Below are positions 7,568-15,479 of a DNA stretch of 15,878 bases, piece by piece; within the stretch, counting starts at the first letter, position 1, and the number at the start of each line of letters is the position of its first letter. The notes under the pieces were generated by a model, which saw nothing but the letters and a program-made list of their open reading frames with translations, was not told the DNA's origin and made no database searches. This DNA comes from an uncultured Erysipelotrichaceae bacterium. Lineage in GTDB: Bacteria > Bacillota_I > Bacilli_A > Erysipelotrichales > Erysipelotrichaceae. The stretch is from positions 1 through 15,878 of the forward strand of contig CALNCD010000219.1 of assembly GCA_937874965.1 (NCBI GenBank), read 5' to 3'. Position numbers and translations under genes: made by a program.

Positions 7568-8866
7568 TTATAACACATCAGCGATTAACGCAGTGCTGCT
7601 GACCGGGGTATTTTCCACAACATAGGCATTTAAAGCTTGAGCAAGATGTTCCTCAAGAATTGGGCGATTGCTGTATAAGGTTGCCAACGGTTCCCCTACA
7701 GTTAAGGAATCACCCACTTTCTTATAGAGAACAATTCCCGCCTTTGGATCGATACTGTCCGTTTTTGTGGCTCGTCCAGCACCTAAATTCATGGCACACA
7801 AGCCAATCTCCATTGCTTTCATATCATGAATAAAACCAGAAGCATCCGCAACGACATCCGCCTGATAACGAGTCCTGCAAAATACATCCAGATCTTCCAG
7901 AACTGTTAAGTTTCCCCCTTGCGCTGAAATCCATGCTTCGAATTTTGCGTAAGCCTCCCCATTCTCAATTTGCCGCCTTGCCAAGTCTAAGCCTTCTTCA
8001 AGACTTTCCACCCGCTTTGCTTGAAGCAGCATGATTGCCGCACCCTCTAAACATAATGTCGTAAAATCCTGAGGACCGTTGCCCTGCAATGTTTCAATGG
8101 CTTCCCGAACTTCAATGGCATTCCCGATTGCATTTCCCAGAGGTTGGTTCATGTTGGAAAGCATAGCATTCACCTGCTTGCCCATCAATTGTCCGATGGC
8201 AATCATCACGGTTGCAAGTTCACGAGCCTCATCCAGTGTCTGCATAAATGCACCATCACCATACTTGACATCCAATAAGATACAATCACTGCCGGCAGCA
8301 AGCTTCTTGGACATAATCGAAGAAGCAATCAACGGAATTGAAGCAACGGTCCCTGTGACATCACGCAACGCATACAGTTCTTTATCGGCAGGCACGAGAT
8401 TCCCGCTCTGACCAATAATCCCGATACCGATAGCATTGACCTGCTGCACAAACTGTTCCTCACTCAATTCAACATGAAAGCCCTCTATGGATTCAAGCTT
8501 ATCAATCGTACCGCCAGTATGGCCAAGACCTCTGCCGCTCATCTTAGCCACAGCAACACCGCAGCTAGCAACCAATGGTCCTAAAACTATTGACGTTTTA
8601 TCGCCGACACCACCGGTTGAGTGCTTATCGACTTTCAGACCATGGATGGCTGACAAATCCAACACATCCCCGCTTAACATCATCGCCTTACACAGTGCTT
8701 TAGTCTCATGATTGTTCATTCCATTCAAAACAATCGCCATCAATAGACTGGACGACTGATAGTCCGGAATTGTATGGTCCGTAACGCCATCAATCCAGAA
8801 CTGGATTTCCTGATCAGTCAGTACAAGTTTATCCCTTTTTTTCCCGATAATATCAATCATCCTCAT
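7568..8866 (-). CDS. pdp: pyrimidine-nucleoside phosphorylase
   Basis: This enzyme splits uridine, thymidine or deoxyuridine with phosphate to the free base and (deoxy)ribose-1-phosphate. The 432 residues match the family length. Visible are the N-terminal helical domain, KHSTGGVGDKTS (81-92, phosphate binding), the family signature SGRGLGHTGGTIDKLE (110-125), and SDCILLDVKYGDGAFM, whose lysine contacts the substrate. Bacillota have the broad-specificity Pdp/Pyn type rather than strict thymidine phosphorylase (DeoA), but the two are close homologues. The start at 8866 overlaps the folA stop in ATGA, with AAAGGAG 8 bases upstream. With deoC at the end of the row it forms a deoxynucleoside salvage and breakdown pair. 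Confidence 0.95.
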   Translation of the reverse strand: MRMIDIIGKKRDKLVLTDQEIQFWIDGVTDHTIPDYQSSSLLMAIVLNGMNNHETKALCKAMMLSGDVLDLSAIHGLKVDKHSTGGVGDKTSIVLGPLVASCGVAVAKMSGRGLGHTGGTIDKLESIEGFHVELSEEQFVQQVNAIGIGIIGQSGNLVPADKELYALRDVTGTVASIPLIASSIMSKKLAAGSDCILLDVKYGDGAFMQTLDEARELATVMIAIGQLMGKQVNAMLSNMNQPLGNAIGNAIEVREAIETLQGNGPQDFTTLCLEGAAIMLLQAKRVESLEEGLDLARRQIENGEAYAKFEAWISAQGGNLTVLEDLDVFCRTRYQADVVADASGFIHDMKAMEIGLCAMNLGAGRATKTDSIDPKAGIVLYKKVGDSLTVGEPLATLYSNRPILEEHLAQALNAYVVENTPVSSTALIADVL

Positions 8867-9354
8867 TTTGTGCTCTCCTTTGCCTGTTCCTTTCGCTTGT
8901 ATTCGATGACTTTGAATCCATCCCCGCTAAAAAAAACACGCTGATGAAAGTCATCACTCTCAACATCCGGGAAAAACGTATCTCCATCCCGATCATTATC
9001 AATTTCCGAAATCAGCATCCGGGTCACATATGGCAACGCCTGTGCATAGATTGCAGCTCCCCCGGCAATAAAAATCTCCGCTTCATCCGCCTGATGAGCT
9101 TGACAGAACTGAATAAAATCATGAATCACCTGGATATCAGTGCGCGCATCAAGATCTGTACGTGTCGTAACCACAAACGTATCACGATGAGGCAACGGCT
9201 TTTTAAAACCATTGAAAGTTACACGGCCAAACACGACCTGATGATGCAAAGTCATCGCTTTGAAAAACTGAAGATCCCCAGGAACATGCCAAGGCATCCA
9301 GCCGTCTTTGCCGATAACCCCTCTTTGATTGCGCGCAACAATAATGGTCAGCAT
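8863..9354 (-). CDS. folA: dihydrofolate reductase
   Basis: FolA reduces dihydrofolate to tetrahydrofolate with NADPH, regenerating the cofactor that ThyA oxidises. The 163-residue protein has the expected order: LTIIVARNQRGVIG, W22 in MPWHVPGDL, the catalytic acid D27, VVFGRVTFNG (NADPH binding, with a valine where lysine is common in GRKT), and IFIAGGAAIY. ATG 9354 is preferred to an in-frame TTG three bases upstream because it shares its A with the thyA stop (TGATG) and gives the canonical N-terminus; GGAAAGG lies about 11 bases before it. The C-terminal tail is charged (YKRKEQAKESTK). The pairing with thyA is typical. Confidence 0.97.
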   Translation of the reverse strand: MLTIIVARNQRGVIGKDGWMPWHVPGDLQFFKAMTLHHQVVFGRVTFNGFKKPLPHRDTFVVTTRTDLDARTDIQVIHDFIQFCQAHQADEAEIFIAGGAAIYAQALPYVTRMLISEIDNDRDGDTFFPDVESDDFHQRVFFSGDGFKVIEYKRKEQAKESTK

Positions 9355-10226
9355 CAAACACTGACCTTTCCTTTGATGAGCGGATACGGGTCATAATTCT
9401 CCAGTTCAATATCTTCACTGGTAAATTCATCAATAGAAGTAATCGCAGGATTCAGGATCAGCTTTGGAAGTTTACGAGGCAAGCGTTCAAGCTGAGTCTC
9501 AACCTGCTCGAGATGATCCTTGTAGATATGGACATCACCGAATGTATGAACAAACTTCAACGGTTTTAGATGTGTCACTTGTGCGATCAAAGAGGTCAGC
9601 AACGCATAGGATGCGATATTAAAGGGAACTCCCAGGAATACATCGGCACTGCGCTGATACAGCTGGCAACTCAGCCCTTGACCATCACTGCTGACATAGA
9701 ACTGCATGAAACTATGGCAAGGAGGAAGCGCAACATTCTCGAGTTCAGCCGGATTCCAGGCACTGAGAATCAGGCGACGCGAAAAAGGATTTTCTTTAAT
9801 CTGATTAATCAGGACAGCCAATTGATCGACACCATTGAAATCACGCCATTGCTTCCCATAGACAGGACCAAGATCACCATACCTTTGCGCGAATTCATCG
9901 TTCTCTGCAACTCGCTGTGCAAATTCACTCATGGATTCCCCTGCATAGACGAAAGATTTCTGGAACTTGGCATATGGCCAATCATTCCAGATTCGCACCT
10001 TCTTCCTCACCAAAGGCTGAATATTGGTCGATCCGCTGATAAACCATAACAATTCTTCGACAATTGATTTGAAATGAACTTTTTTCGTTGTTAATAACGG
10101 AAAGCCCTTTGTCAGGTCAATGTGCATTTGATAGCCGAATGTACTGATCGTGCCCGTTCCGGTACGATCATCACGTTCTTCACCGTTTTTCAAAACATAT
10201 CGGCATAAATCAAGATATTCTTTCAT
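9354..10226 (-). CDS. thyA: thymidylate synthase (ThyA type)
   Basis: ThyA methylates dUMP to dTMP with methylene-tetrahydrofolate, leaving dihydrofolate for FolA. The 290-residue protein contains DDRTGTGT, FPLLTTKKV, LWFISGSTN, the catalytic cysteine C170 in LPPCHSFMQFYV, LSCQLYQRSADVFLGVPFNIASYALL, and HTFGDVHIYKDH. It is longer than the 264-residue E. coli enzyme because of an insert around residues 85-120, as in lactobacillar enzymes. The ATG at 10226 is chosen over an in-frame TTG at 10241, which lies next to the -10 element; GGGTGAT precedes the ATG. It is the first gene of the long row and follows its own promoter candidate. Confidence 0.97.
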   Translation of the reverse strand: MKEYLDLCRYVLKNGEERDDRTGTGTISTFGYQMHIDLTKGFPLLTTKKVHFKSIVEELLWFISGSTNIQPLVRKKVRIWNDWPYAKFQKSFVYAGESMSEFAQRVAENDEFAQRYGDLGPVYGKQWRDFNGVDQLAVLINQIKENPFSRRLILSAWNPAELENVALPPCHSFMQFYVSSDGQGLSCQLYQRSADVFLGVPFNIASYALLTSLIAQVTHLKPLKFVHTFGDVHIYKDHLEQVETQLERLPRKLPKLILNPAITSIDEFTSEDIELENYDPYPLIKGKVSV

Positions 10227-10241
10227 AGTATCACCCAGCAA

Positions 10242-10271
10242 ATTATACCATGAACCTAAAGTAATAAGAAA
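10242..10271 (-). promoter_or_regulatory. promoter candidate for the thyA-to-deoC gene row
   Basis: The minus strand reads TGGTATAAT, an extended -10 with perfect TATAAT at 10247-10242. A weak TTTCTT lies 18 bases upstream (10271-10266). It sits between the ssb terminator and thyA, where a promoter is expected, and implies a very short leader of about 10 bases. Confidence 0.6.
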
Positions 10272-10293
10272 GCACGTTTTTCAAGTGGTTTTC

Positions 10294-10322
10294 GTAAAAA
10301 AAGGAGGTGTTTATCCTCCCTT
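10294..10322 (-). terminator. terminator overlapping the ssb stop codon
   Basis: The minus strand folds GGAGG (10319-10315) with CCTCC (10307-10303) around a 7-base loop containing the ssb TAA. The stem can extend by a G-T and two A-T pairs into the following run of seven T (10302-10296). The terminal Lys-Gly-Gly codons of ssb form the left arm. It separates the M16/ssb transcript from the thyA transcript. Confidence 0.65.
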
Positions 10323-10637
10323 GATTGTATTCAGGAACGAAATCTTTTCCGCAATCACTTCGATGGCATAGATATCATTCCCCTCTTTGCTCACATAATT
10401 ATTGGACTGAATACGTCCTCTCACAGCAATGACATCACCGACTTCGCATAGTTCAGCCGTCGACTCAGCAATTCCTCTCCAAAAGGTCACTTGATATTTA
10501 TCGGTATCAAAGACACCCTCACTGTTACGGAAATTGCGCTCAACTTCAATAATTGCTTTCGCTAATTTCACGCCTGCCGCCGTCTCGCTGACAACCGGCA
10601 ACGTCCGTAATATCCCCACTAAAAAAACACCGTTCAT
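10311..10637 (-). CDS. short single-stranded DNA-binding (SSB-like) OB-fold protein without acidic tail
   Basis: The 108-residue protein is one OB fold: NGVFLVGILRTLPVV, AIIEVERNF, DTDKYQVTFWRGIAESTAELCEVGDVIAVRGRIQSNNY, and a last strand YAIEVIAEKISFL. This matches the DNA-binding domain of bacterial SSB. The usual disordered Gly/Gln/Pro-rich linker and the acidic DDDLPF-type tip that recruits repair and replication proteins are absent; the protein ends NTIKGG. That suggests an accessory SSB (YwpH/SsbB-like) or a PriB-like protein rather than the essential SSB. The start has a strong GGAGGAG site 5-6 bases upstream. A weak promoter (TTTCTT, 17 bases, TATAGT at 10660-10655) may exist in the 52-base gap after the peptidase gene. 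Confidence 0.85.
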   Translation of the reverse strand: MNGVFLVGILRTLPVVSETAAGVKLAKAIIEVERNFRNSEGVFDTDKYQVTFWRGIAESTAELCEVGDVIAVRGRIQSNNYVSKEGNDIYAIEVIAEKISFLNTIKGG

Positions 10638-10689
10638 AATTCTCCTCCGCTTCTACTATAAACTATGCAGCGAAGAAAAGAAATCCTTT

Positions 10690-11958
10690 TTAATTCGATA
10701 TTTTAACTTTTGTAATTGTACGATTTGTTAAAACAAATTCTTTTTTAGCTTCTTCCAATTCTTCGATACGAATTGAATGTATTCCTTCAATTAACTCAAA
10801 AAGCTGTGTCCCTTTAAACCGGGATTGAATCAGCTGTTGGGCATAACGGTCATAATTGGTAAACATCCGGATCGTTGATCCCATATAACGCCGTTTTAGC
10901 TGCTCGAGTTTATCCTCATCAACGACCGGGTGCGCAAGTATTGACTCGATAAGCTGAGCCAGCGCATCACTATTATTCCCCTCGTTGGCAAACAGCAACA
11001 TTGCTTGGTCTTTGCCGTAGTTGATTTCGTAACTGAAATAATCAGAAATGATCCCTTGATCCAACCAATCTTGGTACTGTGGATTCAGTGTTGAAAAATT
11101 TGATTCAAGAATAAAGAAAAGCATGGACTCGATACGAAGGCGTTCCAGATCATCGCCGGTATAAGCAGGCAGCTTATAGCCGATAAAGTATTTTTCGGTT
11201 TCAGCACGCATCGTAAACGTGTAGTCCTTTCGAACTACCGTCGCAGGTTCATCCTGAAGCACACGTTTGATTTTCGGATCAGCAGGAAACGTCTTACTCA
11301 GCTGGTTTTGTTCAATAAATGAAAGCACCGCTGCTGGATCTTCCTGGGTCACAACCACCAGAATCATATTCGCAGGATGATAGTTCAAGCTGTAAGCACA
11401 CTCTAGTTCTTCGCGGGTTGTATCGCGAACTGACTGTGCACTTCCGCCAATATCATACTTCAATGGATGATTATGGTAAATTGACTTCAACGTTTCCATG
11501 TATAATCTGAAATCGGGCATCTGATCATACATCGATAATTCCTGAATGATAATCCCTTTCTCTTTCTCCACCGAAGCATCCGAAATTGATAAGCTCTGCA
11601 CAAAATCAAGCAAGAGACTCAAGGGCTTTTCAATAGAACCGCTGTGACTGAAATAGTAGCTTGTACTTTCATAAGAGGTTCCAGCATTGGCACTGGCTCC
11701 CATATCTGCAAACATAGACAGGACATCACGGTTTTCATCCTCAAAAAGCTTATGTTCCAAGAAATGGGCACTGCCGGGCTGAAAGTGATAATGCACGCCC
11801 GACGCATCCACCTGTTCAAGATCAAATGCTCCAAAAGGAGTTGCAATCATAGCATAGGACGATACAAATTCCGGCTTATGAACAATATAGACATTCATCC
11901 CATTGTCAAGGGTAGACTCATAAATCAGTTCCCCATAGTTATTCTTGATTAAATTCAT
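10690..11958 (-). CDS. M16-family zinc metallopeptidase, catalytic subunit (YmfH-like)
   Basis: The 422-residue protein has the inverted zinc motif HXXEH as HFLEH (residues 65-69) and, 71 residues later, the third ligand glutamate in EKGIIIQEL (E140, with helper E133). SANAGTSYESTSYYFS and the C-terminal half-domain (HPLKYDIGG, YHPANMILVVV) fit M16 peptidases of the YmfH type. No signal peptide is visible, so it probably acts in the cytoplasm on peptides. Its start overlaps the stop of the inactive homologue by ATGA, and the two are expected to act as a heterodimer. The substrate is unknown; in other bacteria such pairs process peptides or quorum and bacteriocin precursors. Confidence 0.92.
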   Translation of the reverse strand: MNLIKNNYGELIYESTLDNGMNVYIVHKPEFVSSYAMIATPFGAFDLEQVDASGVHYHFQPGSAHFLEHKLFEDENRDVLSMFADMGASANAGTSYESTSYYFSHSGSIEKPLSLLLDFVQSLSISDASVEKEKGIIIQELSMYDQMPDFRLYMETLKSIYHNHPLKYDIGGSAQSVRDTTREELECAYSLNYHPANMILVVVTQEDPAAVLSFIEQNQLSKTFPADPKIKRVLQDEPATVVRKDYTFTMRAETEKYFIGYKLPAYTGDDLERLRIESMLFFILESNFSTLNPQYQDWLDQGIISDYFSYEINYGKDQAMLLFANEGNNSDALAQLIESILAHPVVDEDKLEQLKRRYMGSTIRMFTNYDRYAQQLIQSRFKGTQLFELIEGIHSIRIEELEEAKKEFVLTNRTITKVKISN

Positions 11959-13196
11959 TCGGCAATCTCCTTAGTTCTCAGCATGAAATTAAAACTGAAT
12001 TGCAGATACTGGATGGCCTGCCGGATATCCTCAATACCACAAGCGTTGATCTGGTCCATCATATCCTGAGGGGTCTCTGTTAATCCCAAACAGTTATTCC
12101 TCAGCTGGTAGTCAATGATGCTGTAAGCATCATCATCAATCGTCTGATAGCGCACCAGCAATGTTTCCTTGGCACTCTGCAGAAGATCCGCATCGGCAGA
12201 CTGCTTGAACTGCTGAAGCAAATCATCAACCAATGTATCAGTCAACTCGATATTTGCATCATCCACAGAAGTCACCACAACCATTAAGCCATCATAAGAA
12301 AGAAGTGTTGAGAAGATGGAATAGCAAAGACTTCGCTTTTCACGGACTTCCTGAAAAAGAATCGACGAAGGAATTTCCCCGAACATGCAATTCGCCAGCC
12401 GAAGCGCTGTAAAAATCTTCTTGGTTGGTGCGATAGAGGTACTGATGAACTTGACAAGTGTGCTCTGTGAAAGATTTTCCTGAACACTTAAATCACGCGG
12501 ACCGCTTTTCTCTGCCTGATAAGCGAAATCCAAAAGAATTTCACGATCATAAAAATGAAATGAGCGTTTAAGTGAATCTACCACTGATGACTGATCAAAG
12601 TCTCCGACCAAAGAAACCTCAATTCGGGAACCATCCAGGAGAAATGCATGAAAAGCTTTAATTTGACTCAAACTGACCTGATCAATCTCATCCAACTCGC
12701 CATTGGCGCTAATTGCAATCGGCTGGGTGCTGTACCCTGCCTGCATCGCTTGTTTAAGTGCAAGCCGGACCGGCTTCTCACGATCACGAAGCAATGCACT
12801 GCGCAGTGTTTTTTTCGCTTCATTCAAGGTGTCCTCACTCATCAGAACCCGCTCGCCGCAATCACTTAGGAACTGAATCTGTTGTTCGAGAAGTGCCTCT
12901 TGGACATATCCTCCGTTAATACAACGGCTTCGCAATTCAATCATCTGAGTCTTGCCGATGCTCGTTGTCCGGGCTGAAAGAGTCAACCCATACAACATAT
13001 CCGATGCGTAATCCATCGCCTGCTTAGTCGGATAAACCTCACTGCGATCCTGCATCATGTTGGCAAGCAAAGCAGCTACAGTGCTCTCCTTCGCTTTTAA
13101 TGGAAACATATACCGCAAGACAAGTGTAGTTTCCTTAAAACGTGTGGTTGGTTCAGTAAACAGCACAACGTTTTGATTTAATTGTATTTTATTCAT
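11955..13196 (-). CDS. M16-family peptidase homologue lacking the zinc motif (YmfF-like)
   Basis: The 413-residue protein shares the M16 fold pattern: ETTLVLRYMFPLKAKESTVAALLANMMQD at the N-terminus, where LLANMMQD takes the place of the HXXEH helix, a central FHAFLLDGSRIEVSLVGDF segment, and VREKRSLCYSIFSTLLSYDGLMVV, the substrate-binding RxxxLaY region of M16 partners. It has no metal ligands and is most likely the non-catalytic half of a dimer with the following gene. The ATG at 13196 is supported by AAAGGA 5 bases upstream. Three upstream codons opened by an ATG at 13200 form only a tiny out-of-frame MYE. It is transcribed away from pncB. Confidence 0.9.
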   Translation of the reverse strand: MNKIQLNQNVVLFTEPTTRFKETTLVLRYMFPLKAKESTVAALLANMMQDRSEVYPTKQAMDYASDMLYGLTLSARTTSIGKTQMIELRSRCINGGYVQEALLEQQIQFLSDCGERVLMSEDTLNEAKKTLRSALLRDREKPVRLALKQAMQAGYSTQPIAISANGELDEIDQVSLSQIKAFHAFLLDGSRIEVSLVGDFDQSSVVDSLKRSFHFYDREILLDFAYQAEKSGPRDLSVQENLSQSTLVKFISTSIAPTKKIFTALRLANCMFGEIPSSILFQEVREKRSLCYSIFSTLLSYDGLMVVVTSVDDANIELTDTLVDDLLQQFKQSADADLLQSAKETLLVRYQTIDDDAYSIIDYQLRNNCLGLTETPQDMMDQINACGIEDIRQAIQYLQFSFNFMLRTKEIAE

Positions 13197-13227
13197 ACAT
13201 GTCCTTTCAGGTTTTCAGTAAAACTAG

Positions 13228-13256
13228 TTATATTATCCACTTGAATGGGTTATAAT
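13228..13256 (+). promoter_or_regulatory. promoter candidate for pncB
   Basis: TATAAT at 13251-13256 is perfect, with a weak TTATAT 17 bases upstream (13228-13233). Transcription would begin near 13263, about 20 bases before the ATG, leaving room for the AGAGG ribosome binding site (13273-13277). Confidence 0.5.
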
Positions 13257-13260
13257 TCAA
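13232..13260 (-). promoter_or_regulatory. promoter candidate for the M16 peptidase pair
   Basis: On the minus strand TTGAAT (13260-13255) and GATAAT (13237-13232) are exactly 17 bases apart, about 35 bases before the start codon. The -35 box coincides with the right arm of the inverted repeat at 13239-13262. Confidence 0.55.
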
Positions 13261-13262
13261 GT
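13239..13262. promoter_or_regulatory. inverted repeat, candidate operator shared by pncB and the M16 pair
   Basis: ACTTGAAT (13239-13246) and ATTCAAGT (13255-13262) are perfect 8-bp inverted arms around an 8-base centre. The site covers the TATAAT (13251-13256) proposed for pncB and the -35 box proposed for the divergent gene. A dimeric repressor bound here could block both. I do not recognise the motif as a known NAD-pathway operator (NiaR or NrtR). Confidence 0.5.
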
Positions 13263-13283
13263 AAATAAAGAAAGAGGCAGCAA

Positions 13284-14720
13284 ATGAATACATCATTTAT
13301 CACTGATTTTTATGAATTTTCCATGGCCTATACCTACTATAAGGAAAATCGTCAGAATCAAATTGTATACTTCGATATGTTTATCCGAAATCTTCCTGAT
13401 CAAGGAGGATACCTAATATTCAATGGACTAAACCGACTGGTCAGTGAACTCCAAAACTTCAAGTTCACGGATGAACAGATTGATTACCTCAGAAAGACCG
13501 GTTTTGACGATGAAGGATTTCTGAACTATCTTTCAACGATGAAACTCGAATTGGATATCTGGTCGGTTGAAGACGGTACCGTCGTTTTTGGAAATGAACC
13601 TCTCGTGGTTGTCCGTGGACCAATTATTCAGGCCCAATTGGTCGAAACGCTGCTTCTATTGTGTGTGAACTATCCCTCACTGGTGACAACCAAAGCTTCC
13701 CGGATTGTCAACGCTGCCCAAGGCAGGACAATTATGGAATTCGGTGCGCGTCGGGCTCAGGGATTTGATGCGGCTTCTGAAGGTGCACGATGCGCCGTAA
13801 TCGCGGGATGCGCAAGCACGTCCAACACACTAGCTGGCTATGATTACGATATTCCTGTTTCAGGAACAATGGCACACTCCTATATTCAGCTGCACGATAC
13901 AGAATATGACGCTTTTCTAAGCTATGCGAAAATTCAGCCGGATAATACAATTCTTCTGGTTGATACCTATGATACACTTGGATCTGGTGTTATGAACGCA
14001 ATCAAAGTTGCACACGAATTCTTGATTCCAAACGGTTATCGGTTAAAGGGCATCCGTCTGGACTCAGGCGATTTGGCTTATCTGTCCAAAAAAGCACGAA
14101 CCATGCTTGATGAAGCAGGGCTGGATGATTGCCGCATTCTTGCTTCGAACGCCCTGGACGAAAACATCATTGATGATCTTTTGGTTCAAGGTGCAAAAAT
14201 TGATGCATTCGGAGTCGGAGAAAATCTCATTACTTCACGCTCAACCCCAGTCCTCGGCGGTGTTTACAAATTGGTTGCGACTATTCAGGATGACATTCTC
14301 ATTCCTAAAATCAAGATCAGTGAAAGCATCGAGAAAATCACTAACCCGGGATACAAGAAACTCTATCGTTTCTATGATAACTTTACTCAGAAAGCATTAG
14401 CTGACTACATTGCGCTTGCTGATGAAGAAGTTCCAGAAGATACAATAACCCTGTTTGATCCGATAATGCCCTGGAAACAGAAAACATTAACCAACTACAC
14501 TGTCCGTGACTTACATAAGCAGATTTTCAGAAATGGGGAATGCCTCTATGCGATTCCTGAAACACTCGACTCTAAAGCATACTGTGCTGATGAAATGAAC
14601 ACGATGTGGGATGAAGTCAAGCGCCTGCGGAATCCTCATAATTATTATGTTGATCTCTCCAATAAACTCTATCAACTAAGACTGGATTTACTGGATCAGC
14701 ACAAAAAGAAAAAGAGATAA
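13284..14720 (+). CDS. pncB: nicotinate phosphoribosyltransferase
   Basis: PncB joins nicotinate and PRPP, with ATP hydrolysis, to nicotinate mononucleotide in NAD salvage. The 478 residues match the long Bacillota type. Visible are ITDFYEFSMAYTY at the N-terminus (quinolinate/nicotinate PRTase fold), EFGARRAQG (152-160), SGTMAHSYIQ with H198, the histidine that is phosphorylated in the ATP-driven cycle, GIRLDSGDLAYLS, and AFGVGENLITS (phosphate binding). AGAGG precedes the ATG by 6 bases. It is the only plus-strand gene here and stands alone between two minus-strand units. The lysine-rich end HKKKKR is encoded by the left arm of the terminator hairpin. Confidence 0.97.
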   Translation: MNTSFITDFYEFSMAYTYYKENRQNQIVYFDMFIRNLPDQGGYLIFNGLNRLVSELQNFKFTDEQIDYLRKTGFDDEGFLNYLSTMKLELDIWSVEDGTVVFGNEPLVVVRGPIIQAQLVETLLLLCVNYPSLVTTKASRIVNAAQGRTIMEFGARRAQGFDAASEGARCAVIAGCASTSNTLAGYDYDIPVSGTMAHSYIQLHDTEYDAFLSYAKIQPDNTILLVDTYDTLGSGVMNAIKVAHEFLIPNGYRLKGIRLDSGDLAYLSKKARTMLDEAGLDDCRILASNALDENIIDDLLVQGAKIDAFGVGENLITSRSTPVLGGVYKLVATIQDDILIPKIKISESIEKITNPGYKKLYRFYDNFTQKALADYIALADEEVPEDTITLFDPIMPWKQKTLTNYTVRDLHKQIFRNGECLYAIPETLDSKAYCADEMNTMWDEVKRLRNPHNYYVDLSNKLYQLRLDLLDQHKKKKR

Positions 14721-14738
14721 ATGATTCTCTTTTTCTTT
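14705..14738. terminator. bidirectional terminator between pncB and livF
   Basis: AAAGAAAAAGAGA (14705-14717) and TCTCTTTTTCTTT (14726-14738) are perfect 13-base inverted arms with an 8-base loop. On the plus strand the U-rich right arm serves to end pncB; on the minus strand the transcript of livF also meets a T-rich arm followed by TTG. Convergent genes sharing one hairpin is a common arrangement. The pncB stop TAA lies in the loop. Confidence 0.75.
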
Positions 14739-14773
14739 GCATCAGATCAGGAATGAAGCAAACTCATTCTTCC

Positions 14774-15478
14774 TTATCCGCCCAGATAGACTTTCTGGAC
14801 ATCAGGACTATTGATGAGTTCTTGTCCGCTGCCTTGCAATACGATTTCCCCGGTCTCTAAAACATAGCCGCGATCCGCGATGGATAAGGCCATTTTCGCA
14901 TTCTGTTCTACAAGAAGCACCGTCATACCGTCCTGGTTAATGCTTTCAACGATATCGAATATTTCTTTAACCATCAGCGGCGCTAAGCCCATACTCGGTT
15001 CATCCAATAACAACAGTTTCGGATGCCCCATGAGTGCTCTGGCAATAGCTAGCATCTGCTGTTCACCGCCGCTCAATGTCGCAGCATCTTGATTGGCTCT
15101 CTGCCTGAGAATATCAAAACGGGCATACATCTTTTTGATATCTCCTTGCATGTCGTTATCTCGACCTCGTGAATAAGCTCCAAGCATCAGGTTTTCCTTT
15201 ACACTCATACCTTTGAAGATATGACGACCTTCAGGAACATGAACACAGCCTTTTGCGACAATTTTGCTGGCCCGAACTGAAATAATCTCTTCGCCATTCA
15301 ACAGTATGCTTCCTTGCTTCTGACTGAGAAGTCCGGAAATTGTCTTCAGCAATGTTGACTTACCGGCACCATTAGCCCCGATCAGGGAAACGATTTCGCC
15401 TTCATTGATTTCCAGTGAAATACCCCGCAACGCACTTATTGCACCATACTGCACACTCAGATTTTCAATTTTCAACAT
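14774..15478 (-). CDS. livF: branched-chain amino acid ABC transporter ATP-binding protein LivF
   Basis: LivF is one of the two ATPase subunits of the Liv-type importer, at the inner face of the membrane. The 234-residue protein has Walker A GANGAGKST (34-42), the Liv-specific VPEGRHIF (81-88), the signature LSGGEQQM (135-142), Walker B KLLLLDEPSMGL (154-165), and the LivF-type switch LLVEQNA. The start lies one base after the livG stop, with GGGGGAAG a few bases upstream. The gene order livG-livF fits the usual livJ-H-M-G-F locus, whose other genes would lie to the right of the window. Specificity for branched-chain amino acids is a family inference; related loci carry other amino acids or amides. 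Confidence 0.95.
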   Translation of the reverse strand: MLKIENLSVQYGAISALRGISLEINEGEIVSLIGANGAGKSTLLKTISGLLSQKQGSILLNGEEIISVRASKIVAKGCVHVPEGRHIFKGMSVKENLMLGAYSRGRDNDMQGDIKKMYARFDILRQRANQDAATLSGGEQQMLAIARALMGHPKLLLLDEPSMGLAPLMVKEIFDIVESINQDGMTVLLVEQNAKMALSIADRGYVLETGEIVLQGSGQELINSPDVQKVYLGG

Positions 15479-15479
15479 A

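Noticed and set aside
7567..7572. TATAAT on the minus strand before scpA
   Set aside because: It overlaps the pdp stop codon and no -35 or extended -10 element accompanies it; scpA is better explained by reinitiation after pdp.
8079..8411. Long open frames antisense to pdp, thyA and other core genes
   Set aside because: They are shadows of strongly conserved genes on the other strand and have no independent motif or ribosome binding site.
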